From Halichondria panicea (Eukaryota; Porifera; Demospongiae; Suberitida; Halichondriidae): a stretch of DNA of 64,000 nt. Position 1 is the first letter of the stretch, and the number at the start of each line of letters is the position of its first letter. The stretch spans positions 1,445,001 to 1,509,000 of the forward strand of contig NC_087391.1 of assembly GCF_963675165.1 (NCBI RefSeq). The letters are read 5' to 3'. A program made the translations under genes and the position numbers. This document shows positions 55,196-64,000 of the stretch, piece by piece. Below the pieces are notes generated by a model. The model did no database searches. It saw only the letters and a list, made by a program, of their open reading frames with translations, and was not told the origin of the DNA.

Positions 55196-55969
55196 GATGT
55201 GTATTTTGCTTTGTATATAATTATAATGTTGAATGATCTTCTAGAAGTAGATCGAAGTTGTAGTAATGGGAGTGGGCCGGCCAAGGGAACACATGTCACT
55301 GTCTGCGTATACCTTATCAAGCCAGCCAATTACGATACGTACATACGTTACATATAATAGCCCGTTTTTTATAGTAGTACCGTATTACTGGGTGCATGGA
55401 AAAGAAGGAAATGGATAACGGAAGGCGAAAATAAATAATAAAAAAATCACGTGTGCCAACTGAGGCGTGTGTACCGCGCGTGCATAATTATAATGGAAAT
55501 ATGGTTATGGTGGATGAATACTATTTTCCTGATCACATGCAGGACGTGTTTCTTTACCTCCGACTCTATCTCTTTTGGCTCTGGTGGAGGGTGCATGTAC
55601 GTGTGCTTTTAGTGCTGATTCGATTCTTCAAATTTGTGAAGCGCACCCAAATTACTGAAATTCGATAAAGAATGGGTCGTATCTAAAGACATGTATTTCG
55701 ATGAATTTGGGGAAATAAACTCAATGCCTTCATTTGGTCATACGAATGTCTTGCCTCCAAGTGTGACAAAGTTTCACCAAGTGAACTTATTCCTGACGTC
55801 GTCCTCCAAGATCTGGACACACAATGTCTCCTGACAATTTTAACAGTGCTCTTCTGGTTGTAGGTGGAGCCCTAGGCGTGATTAATCATTTTGGAGTATT
55901 TTCTATAGTAATCGCGTATGGGCCAGATGCCAGCGAGCTGGATTTTATTCAAGAGGGTCCACTGCTTAC

Positions 55970-56340
55970 ATGATGGAGCGTTCAGCACTTTCATGCTTCC
56001 CCTATGCAATTGACGATATGGGGTCGTATGCGGGTAGAAAACAGCTGGATATTGGAGAGCTTGTTGTTGATCCGTACAACGGAGCTAAAACTGCAAATTT
56101 AAGATCGGGAGCTCTTCAACCTTGCTCGGCCCCACTTATCGCAACCAATACACCTCCAAAGGACGATCCAAGGTTAGTTTACTTATTATGTAAACATTTC
56201 ACCATTTGCCTTACGGCCCTCGTCACCAACCACCTTGAAGACCTGGCGTCAGTGGGAAAAGGGATTGAAAAAGATTTTACGGCCCTCGCCACCAACCACC
56301 GTGAAGGTCTTGAAACACATGGATAGGGCTTGGTCTATTA
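55970..56340 (+). pseudogene. NTPase-like fragment followed by an H-x-E-G-L repeat tail
   Basis: The frame reads ERSALSCFPYAIDDMGSYAG, KQLDIGELVVDPYNGAKTAN, ALQPCSAPLIATNTPPKDDP. The CFPYAIDD stretch resembles a Walker B strand, and SAPLIATN a sensor-1 strand ending in Asn, of P-loop NTPases (inference). No Walker A is visible. The tail has two H-x-E-(G/D)-L repeats (NHLEDLASVGKGIEKDFTAL, ATNHREGLETHG) and stops before the membrane helix present at 63.96 kb. Confidence 0.45.
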
Positions 56341-57619
56341 TGCCTGGCCATAGGTGTGACGGCTTTACGAACGATACAAACGAAAACTCCTGAAAGCGAA
56401 AATCCTCTTGTGAGGTTGTCCTATGTAAATATTATTTGTATGTGTGTACGTCAAGACTGTGATGTCTAATGTCACACTAAGGGTGAATTGGAAATTGATA
56501 GCCAATTCTGCTTACCGGTACCCCAGCATTCACTATTATCCTGAGGGCTAAAGGTATCATAATAATTATGTATGCCTCGAGGCGTAGCCAGACCACGTGT
56601 TATCAGAGATACAGCAGTTTGGAGATGAATGTGACCAAATGACACTCAAGTACCTTAGTTCTTAAAAGAATGAGAACTGGTTTTGCCTTCTTCTCTGATT
56701 GGAAGGAAGATGTCATTGAAAAAGGTGTATGTTCATAATTATTACTCTTGATAATGCCCACGCATACAACTGGGAATTTAACTGAAACATGTATTGCATG
56801 TAGGTGTGAATGTGAGAGACCCTAAGCAGACAGCTTGGCAGGTATAATATATACATGAACACGTATCTATAGTATTCGCAATACATGTGTGTACATGTTG
56901 CTGTCGTGTATCTGTGTACACAGACCTGGGACTTGCTGGACTTTGCCAAGAGTTTATACGAGACCATGGTGAAACAAATCCCATGGTGAAACAAATCATT
57001 ACATTGTCCCCATTTAAATCAACGGGAGCTCAATTGAGATTAGTCGATTTAAGTACAATGCAAACGGGAACCTTTCGGCTGTTAACTACGAATCTACGAT
57101 GGCTCGCTTACTTAAACTAACCAAGTTTCAAGAGAGAACAAGAATGCAAGAGATGAGTACAGAAACACCGATATACATGTTCATGGGCAGATTAACTTTG
57201 GCTGCATACGGTTTAAGTTCATCTCTTGCTCCATGTCTGATCCCAGAATGCCTTCGTTTGCTTAATTATAGCACATAAACTTCTAATTTTACTCACATGC
57301 AGTCACACATGTTCGATCACTAATGACGAAACACCAGCTGTTTGAAGGATGGAACCCAGAGGGTGAGAATAGCTTGATAGCTGCGAGTGTACACAAGGGC
57401 ACGATGTAAATTCTGCCATATTGTTCCTTTCCATTACACCGAAATGAGCAAATTGTCGCATCAATGAAGTATTGTTCCTTGGTAGTAAAATTCGATTGAA
57501 GCTACGTACTTATCTGGGGCTATTGCCAGTTACTTCTTGTTTTCTTCCGTGACAGTAAGGCAGTAAATATCACCTAGAACATAGCACCCAGGAAACAATG
57601 TGTGACCTAGTTTGCTCTG
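56341..57619. other. Scattered exon-like scraps, no gene assembled
   Basis: Possible fragments are RMRTGFAFFSDWKEDVIEK (about 56665-56724), VYTDLGLAGLCQEFIRDHGE (about 56911-56985) and, after cacatgcag, THVRSLMTKHQLFEGWNPE (57302-57361, donor ggtgag). At 56570 a short tatgcctcgaggcgtagcc is the terminal motif of family A. I could not connect these into a frame. Confidence 0.35.
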
Positions 57620-57838
57620 TGGAGAAGCATATGCATTCAAGAATGACAGCACTCGCTCTGATTCTTTCAAAGTTGCTATGTCATCTTGTAAAGAATCTAA
57701 TGTATTGTTGAGATTAAGAAAAGAAGACGAAGAAAGGAAATTTGAAGAACAGTGTAGGAGGAATGATGAGATATATACATGATATATTGTACGTTGTACA
57801 AAGTATCATGCATACAATAATATTGATTTTGTGTGCAG

Positions 57839-58313
57839 TTGATGGATCACAGTTCTCAATCGCAGAATTATTCTGGACTGTCTCAGGTAATGTTGTGTTC
57901 ATGCAGAATAGGGTACATCTGATTTACTAATTATTATTACAGGCACAAACTGTGAACCTCGATAAGAGGCTTCTGAAGCTGGCAACGACTATCCGCATAT
58001 TAAGACGGCTAGAAAAGGGTGGGGGCACTGGGAGGACCATTGACACCACCCCGAGCGATCAGGTGGATGAGGATCCTAAGTACACGGTAAGAGTATACTA
58101 TAAGCATTATAATTATTGTTAATTGTACATGCATGCAGTACAATGGAATCAACCTGCTGACTCTGTTTGGAAAGGACTATTTAGCGTATGGACGACTCCT
58201 TTTAAGCCATCTCTTCACTAAAGAGGAGCAAAAAACGTCCTTATTCCACAAGACTCATGGAAACAAGTCTATAAAACCCACCCTGGACACAGAGAGGGTG
58301 CAGCTTCTATATG
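57839..58313 (+). CDS. BEN-domain protein, internal and C-terminal exons
   Basis: Exons 57839-57886, 57943-58086 and 58139-58313 join in phase. They read LMDHSSQSQNYSGLSQ, then AQTVNLDKRLLKLATTIRIL, then NLLTLFGKDYLAYGRLLLSH, LFTKEEQKTSLFHKTHGNKS, IKPTLDTERVQLLY. The last exon matches the BEN domain pattern: L-L-x-x-LF-x-x-E(E)-x-x-x-S-L-x-x-K followed by x-P-x-LD-x-E-(K/R)-V. BEN domains bind DNA and recruit chromatin repressors. A preceding charged segment (RLRKEDEERKFEEQCRRNDE, about 57711-57770) could be a coiled-coil exon. The donor at 58314 (gtaagt) shows that more exons follow. The N-terminal module at 48.1 kb may belong to this or a sister gene. Confidence 0.65.
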
Positions 58314-58570
58314 GTAAGTGTATACTCAGGCGTACACCATTTTCTATAACAATATATAGATGTATATATGCCAATGCACGCCCAAATTATGCACATCGTA
58401 ATAGTGATGCATAGTCCGTACAGAGTTTTTAAACTGTAATAATTATACTACCTCGGAGGAGACTGCATGCAACTCTGTTGAAGGGTTCTTGAGTAGTTCC
58501 AAAATCAGTACAACATTATTCGGTATATACATCCCCCGCCAGCTGTCGGAGTTCCACATGCATGCTGTAC

Positions 58571-59183
58571 TTAAGGTTACGGTATACTAATTGCTCATGA
58601 ATAATTCCTAAGATATTTATTTTCTTTATTTCTCATCACTACATTATTTTTGTAACTAGCAATGATTATCAATGAAAAGAGAACATGAAACAATGCTAGC
58701 TATTATTGTAGCTAAAAGTATCTATGTCTTATAATCCAATGAAGTGGTCTGAGGTCAGCTGGAAAAAACTGAAAATTTTAGCGTCAAGTTTTGTTGACTG
58801 CATAGCTTCCAGATTGTCTTTCTGACCAGTATTCGATGCCTAAAGACTTACTGGAGGGCGTCTCGAAGAGATCTTGTTCATAGAGACCTTACAGCAAAAA
58901 TATATCCTTGTTACTACTCTACAGTCGCCATATTAGCCTACAAAAACAGCTAGAAATGGCCGTAACTTTGTTTCAACTTACTCTCTTGGGAAAAACTCTT
59001 AGAGTCGCCCTGCCCCTTTATTCGTATAATAAGAAACAGCAGACTATACGGTAAGGAGGGGTTTCCTGATGCTTAGAATTGACGCCAAGTGACCATTGCC
59101 AGATGAGAGCCATTTTACTAGTGTACTGCATTGAACACCCACGCAAATTTGAGCGTGGGTGGAACAGTATACCGTAACCTTAA
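58571..59183. mobile_element. TTAA-flanked MITE with GGTTACGGTATACT ends
   Basis: TTAAGGTTACGGTATACT at the left and AGTATACCGTAACCTTAA at the right bound 613 bp without coding capacity. The TTAA flank is again piggyBac-like, but the terminal sequence differs from the CCCTTTCCC family. Confidence 0.85.
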
Positions 59184-60519
59184 GGCTAGCCACATTCCAC
59201 ACAATTTTATGTGAGAAAGTATGTTTACGTTGGTTTCGCTGAAGTGTGCAGGTAGGAAAAAGTTGCTCATGTAGCTCGAGGCGAACCACTCGCAACGGTG
59301 CATTAACTAACTAGTACATATCGCGCATTTTCTCGCATTTTCTTTCCACTTTTACTGTTCATGCATTCACACATCATAATTATTTATAATTTTTTACAGA
59401 TTGTATGGACTTCAAACACAGAGGTTTTATGACAAGGTAAAACTGATAGTAAGTCTCAATCAAAAATGCCGAGATGCAAAGACAATAATCATACAGTGAA
59501 ACTGGCTACTTGAGAGAAAACTTTACTTATTTACAATTTCGGTTTTGTATTGTTTTTGTATTGTTTCTGTGACATGATTTATTTACAATTTGATCCCTTA
59601 TGATCTTGAACAGTCTTTATTCAAAGATCACGTTAGATCTTTGATGATCTAGTTCCAAAACATTGTATGATCTTGGCTATGATCTTGCACATTCTTGTAG
59701 CAAGATCTTAGATAGATTTTTCAATAGGGTAGCTGGAGGGAGGTGGGGTTAATCAAAAACAGTGAACATGCTAAAATGTACGTATCCTGGGCCTATATAT
59801 ACTCAAAAACACTGCTAGCCACACACATTTTAACTATGTACTACCAGTGTGATCCAGCTAATACATAATTGTATTTTTGGAAAAATACCCACTATAGAAG
59901 TCCACAATTGGGCCCGAAACAAAATTAAATTGATTTAAGCACAATAATTATTTTAATTATTTTGTGTAGCACTTTCAAAGAACTACTAAATTCCAAATAC
60001 GTTATGAATTATTTATGGTCAAACTCATAGCTAGGCATCCGCTCACCTACGACTGACTTCTTGTCTCCGATGAAGGCACACACACAAGGAGACTCGTTGG
60101 GTAAACTAAACTGGATCTACGTACGACCCCATGGTGAGACTAGTAATTGTACAAGATAATTACTAGGTACCAGGGGGAGAGGCGTCGCATAAAGTGAAGT
60201 TATGTTGACAATAGCTATGCATGTCAACAACTGTCCCAATGTACAGTTTGAAGGTATGACAAGAGAGGAAGGACACTCACTGACTTTTGTATTTGTATGT
60301 ACGTAGCAAAAGTGCGCAGAATGTTTGTGCGATCGTGCACATGTGTCATGTGCAGTATCTAAACGCGTCTTTTGTCCGTTCACATTGGCAACAATAATTT
60401 CACGCTGTGTTATAATTAATAGGGCAGCACTGCGAGCTACTTTCAGTTGGAATCTAGTACACTGGAACTAACCTCGCTTCATTGCTGCTTACTGATCAAG
60501 TCTTCTTGTAGCTGCTAAA
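59184..60519. other. No gene assembled
   Basis: One possible small exon lies at about 59400-59440 (acceptor tttttacag; DCMDFKHRGFMTR; donor gtaaaa). At 59600-59715 a loose 'atgatctt' repetition occurs. Nothing else is supportable. Confidence 0.4.
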
Positions 60520-60529
60520 CTATCCAATA

Positions 60530-61065
60530 TGGTGAAGAGACGTCCTCCTCTGAAGGTACAACAAACCCGGACCTAGTGCAGATCCCACAAGAAATCCTCA
60601 TGGCTCAGATCAACTTTGTCCAATATCTTGTGTTATGGCAAGAAAGATGTTGTGGAACCTGACCACATTATTGTTGACAATAATTATGCTATACCCACCA
60701 TCACTGTACTATAACAAATTATTATATGGTGAATCTAATCTAAATCTTGATAGATTGTCAGCAAACCCCCTTTATCACGAAGAGGGTGTTGTGGTCCCGC
60801 TGAAGCTTATCCAAGTGAGTAATGGATGTATCATAGATAGTAGAGGGGACTATACCACCCCACTGGCCACTTCTTGAAGCACACAAGCAAGGTGGAAGCT
60901 GTGAACGTTTTATACGCAGCGTGGGATTGGCACAGAAGGTGCATGGTAGACAATCGTAGGCGCATGCGTGCTCTTGGTAAGAAGGTACCACCAGACAGCA
61001 TGTCACCAAAGATATGTGCCTGTCTGTATCACTCATACATACACATTGTATTCTGGTTTAAATAA
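60530..61065 (+). pseudogene. Frameshifted copy of an unrecognised multicopy gene
   Basis: One frame reads YHEEGVVVPLKLIQVSNGCI, IDSRGDYTTPLATS and stops at 60876. A shifted frame continues KHTSKVEAVNVLYAAWDWHR, RCMVDNRRRMRALGKKVPPD, SMSPK. The two frames plainly encode one protein broken by an indel near 60860. Relatives lie at 51.5 kb (QLIHVRNGCI) and, more decayed, 53.9-54.4 kb. It is rich in W, R and H. The function is unknown. Confidence 0.55.
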
Positions 61066-61152
61066 GTTCTTGTAGAAGGAAAATTATGATTGCAAGGAAT
61101 AGTACGAATGCGAAAGGAGATAGGGCAAGTAGTGGCTACTGCCGTTACTCAC

Positions 61153-61985
61153 TCATTATGCCTCGAGGCGTAGCCGCACGAGGGATACGGTAAAGCTGAC
61201 TGTGTGTGTGTCTGTATTCCAGCAATAACTGCTCAACGGTTGCAATGCGACGAAAACTAACAGCTTCTATAGGCTTCTAGCCACGTTCTCTTGGATTTTG
61301 ATTCGTGGATTAGCAAACTAAAGCTTCTTTCTCGAGTTATGGTTAGTTTGACTCACATTGAAGGCAGTTGCAGTATCTTCAGAATCTTTCATAGCATCAT
61401 CTGTTCGCACAAACTTTCTATTCAACATATGAGTTAGCCTTGCACTAAAGCGCTAGCTTTTTGTTAGCTACAAGACTCAGAAAATATCTGTTAAAACAGC
61501 TAGCATGCAGTAGCCATTTGTGAAATTGATCTCTTTGGACACACCCTTTAATTATTCCTGTGGATGTAATGCACATGCGCGCTCATTCCCCGTGTGTGAG
61601 AAAAAATAATATCCAAGATCAGGTCCAGATCCTCCTGGCAGAATCATCTTTGTCTTGAGGGCCTGGTAAGCCACAAAACACTACCATAATTATAACAATA
61701 ATAGATAACAATATGCATGTACACAGGTCTTTTCTTCTTAGATATTATACATGTATACACTGAACTACAGATCCTGGAAGAATCACTCTTTCTTGAGGTC
61801 CTGGTAAACCACATAATACAATAAATAACAACAATAGATGCATGTAAATAAGTGTTTTCTTCTCAGTGACTTTATATAGATAAGCTAACTTTAATATAAA
61901 ATTCATTTATAGATAATGCTCTAATACTTTTGAGCGAAAGCAAAAACATGGCAAGAGGCATTAGCACAGCGCCAGCTTGAACACT
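61153..61985 (-). mobile_element. Dispersed element family A, full copy (inverse of 19285-20110)
   Basis: It matches 19285-20110 over its whole length, reversed. It interrupts the segment that runs on continuously in the 54.4-kb relative (cctgtctgtatcac...gggtgtgcgagcac). The comparison therefore gives an approximate empty site and suggests insertion after the duplication. Confidence 0.88.
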
Positions 61986-62089
61986 AGTTTACTGAGCACA
62001 ACAAACACCCAACCTTGAATTCCATGACCCCCATGATTTTATTGGACGAGGATTGTATTGTCATCGTGTTCTACGATTGCGTACAAATG

Positions 62090-62477
62090 TGGGTGTGCGA
62101 GCACTACTGTGCACTGACTTCCCAACTGGAACATAGCCACTGACTATAATGACTACGTTTTGTGTCGTGTACATATGCACTCTATACTCTTCCTACTTTT
62201 GAAACACGCGGCGTGTCATAGCGCCTCAGAGACTTCCGCATGTCTGAAGGAAAGCATTTTTAAGACTTTTCTGTACATTCACAATAATATATTGAGAACA
62301 GAACACTATATGTATAGTGTCTATGCCACGTGGTTAGTCATCTTGTTAACAAAAGACATGATTTATATTAAAATATTAATCGTGATAGAAATAAACAAGG
62401 AAAAAGAATACTTCCGTCTGCTTTGTGCAGAACTAATAACGGGTTTAATCGACTCCATGGTTGCTACTAATCTTTGA
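62090..62477 (+). pseudogene. Duplicated exon region containing KEKEYFRLLCAEL
   Basis: The open stretch reads IKILIVIEINKEKEYFRLLC, AELITGLIDSMVATNL-stop. The same core recurs at 62688-62781 (RRRNIKILIVIEINKEKEYF, RLLFAERLIDSM) and, decayed, at 54.7 kb. The upstream part (gaacactatatgtatagtgt palindrome) is non-coding. It looks like a spare exon copy upstream of the 62661 gene. Confidence 0.5.
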
Positions 62478-62660
62478 ACAGGAGGCAGAAAGTCGATATC
62501 TCTAAAAGTACGGACAAAGACAGTTTATCACAGTGCTTGCATGGTCACACAAAAGATCGGAAACACCTCTTAAGGAAACACCTCTTAACGTTTTAAGGTA
62601 GATATAATTATATGCTTGTTTAATTACTTACTTGGTAAAACTTAAATGTTTCTGTTTCAG

Positions 62661-63274
62661 TATCCAGGATGCTGCAAAAGCGCTCCGGAGAAGAAATATT
62701 AAAATATTGATCGTGATAGAAATAAACAAGGAAAAAGAATACTTCCGTCTGCTTTTTGCAGAGCGTCTAATCGACTCCATGGTACATCTAGTTATAATTA
62801 TTGTTTTAAGACAATGAGGATAACTACTTAAGCCAATCTTTGTGTTTTTTTCATAGCCTACTCTATTTCAACAGTGGAGTCTTCTCTATCAATAATGACC
62901 CTCCGAACCAGAGGCTAGGGCTATCCTCAAACGTTAAAATCGTTTTGGATGGCGAACTGGTACATTGCAACTTGACTGTGAGTCATGAATTATTTTGTGT
63001 ATTGTACAAACGAACAAATATACAGGGTGTAACGGATGGAGCTATCTTAGATGAAGACAAGAATCAAGTCTTCATTGCAGAGGTATTTTTTCCCCTCTAC
63101 ATAATTTATGTGTACATGCATAATTATTATTTTTATTATTAACAGGCCAAAACAGATGAAAGAAAATTGGTCAACAGCATGGGGGAGGGGCAGCTACTAA
63201 TAGCGATGCTAATCAGTTTCATCAAAATTGAAATGAAACATCCAATCTGGGGTTTTCTTATGTCAAACAATCGT
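62661..63274 (+). CDS. Possible PD-(D/E)XK nuclease-like protein (three exons)
   Basis: Exon 62661-62781 reads IQDAAKALRRRNIKILIVIE, EKEYFRLLFAERLIDSM. Exon 62857-63082 reads NQRLGLSSNVKIVLDGELVH, CNLTVSHELFCVLYKRTNIQ, GVTDGAILDEDKNQVFIAE. Exon 63146-63274 reads AKTDERKLVNSMGEGQLLIA, MLISFIKIEMKHPIWGFLMS, NNR, with a gtaagt donor. Exons 2 and 3 join in phase 0, putting D...E-A-K together followed by a Q-containing helix. This is the D-x(n)-E-x-K-x(n)-Q layout of PD-(D/E)XK nucleases. Exons 1 and 2 do not join in phase with the sites I see, so exon 1 or its border is uncertain. The nuclease call is an inference. Confidence 0.45.
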
Positions 63275-63849
63275 GTAAGTGAGGTGGTAACACTGATTAT
63301 GAATACTTTTGCTAAAAAGTTTGCGCATAATGTTTACTGCCTGTGTTGCCATTGGCCTGGCCCGGCCACACGTGCTTGGCTTTTATCCCTCCAGTTAGAC
63401 GTTGTCCGTGTATATCTATTGAGTGGTGAGATTAAAGTTACGACCAGCTCCATCGGACCATTGAACAGCATAAAGTCTCTCATACCTGTTTTTATTGCAT
63501 GCTTCTGTGAGTTATCGACTAGTCTAGCAATATTCAGAGTCTGTACAAGTGCTACAATTTTCAAAACTTGTACCATTGTAAGTGCATGGGGGTGCAATTG
63601 GTGAGCCCATTCTCTAAAGGGACCGTACCGTGACCTACATCTATACAAATCTCTATTTGACTCTCACTTCCTGCTAATTGTATTTTACGTATGATGTAAA
63701 CTCACTCCACCCATTCCCTCCACAGATGCAATGCGAGCAAGTCTGGGTTCATCAGCTGGTCAACTCCCCACAGATGCAGATGTACGCAATAATAATTATT
63801 TCCTCTCAGAAACATAGGAGTTAGTGACTATCTACCATCGGGGAAATCT
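63275..63849. other. Intron-like stretch with one exon candidate
   Basis: A 145-codon frame covers 63167-63604 but mostly reads through the intron after 63274. A possible exon after tccacag begins near 63727 (MQCEQVWVHQLVNSPQMQMY in one frame). Nothing firm. Confidence 0.35.
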
Positions 63850-64000
63850 CAACCATAACGAAGGCCTCGCCACCAATCACCGTGAAGGCCTGGCGTCAGT
63901 GGGAAAAGGGATAACGGCCCTCGCCACCAACCACCGCGAAGGTCTTGAAACATACGGATTACGTGTCGCCCTAGGAATAGGGCTTGGTTTATTATGCTTG
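63850..64000 (+). CDS. H-x-E-G-L repeat and membrane helix, cut by the window end
   Basis: It reads NHREGLASVGKG-type units, then LATNHREGLETYGLRVALGI, GLGLLCL at the window edge. The same sequence at 56216-56340 stops before the helix. The repeat-plus-glycine-rich-helix layout matches the host exon interrupted by the transposon at 38.08/44.62 kb. It is therefore a third member of that family. A one-base break between the two repeat units is likely. Confidence 0.5.

Overview
The window is eukaryotic, most probably from an early-branching metazoan and most plausibly a demosponge. Genes are broken into short exons with GT-AG introns. The domain set is animal-like: ankyrin, CIN85-type SH3, Roc-COR, Ig-like, Death, BEN and PHD. 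The DNA is AT-rich, full of ATAATTAT-type words, and crowded with small inverted-repeat transposons. The taxon is my inference; no marker gene fixes it.

Layout. Positions 1-3460 and 32434-35860 are a direct segmental duplication carrying a cysteine-rich multi-pass membrane protein gene; each copy has a different frameshift, and a third scrap lies at 30.75 kb. Between 3.5 and 11 kb I see only repeats: telomere-like TTAGGG-rich DNA, a 145-bp satellite, foldbacks and a transposon nested in another. From 27852 down to 11173 on the minus strand I can assemble 17 exons whose 16 junctions all stay in phase. They give a 1578-residue model: ankyrin repeats, two CIN85-like SH3 domains, a Roc-COR GTPase core, an Ig-like segment and two Death domains. 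Its introns are largely made of MITEs, including two piggyBac-like elements that abut splice sites. The region 28-32 kb is mostly non-coding, with a 66-bp minisatellite.

From 36.9 to 45.4 kb a host gene is split by a recent 6.5-kb pogo/Tigger-type transposon. It has 564-bp terminal inverted repeats and a TA target duplication. Its transposase has a long C-terminal extension built from repeated phase-1 exon cassettes with AT-hook-like motifs, ending in a PHD finger. Deleting the element and one TA restores the host reading frame. Next come a frameshifted Crypton-type tyrosine recombinase and a decayed CACTA/Tnp2-like transposase on the minus strand.

The region 48-64 kb holds pieces of a multicopy family: BEN-type N-terminal exons, a BEN-domain exon set, duplicated exons of unknown function, an NTPase-like fragment and a possible PD-(D/E)XK nuclease. 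A 1-kb minisatellite with higher-order structure, a 154-bp triplication and more TTAA or inverted-repeat elements separate them. Many of these pieces have frameshifts, so the region looks like a decaying, repeatedly duplicated gene cluster.
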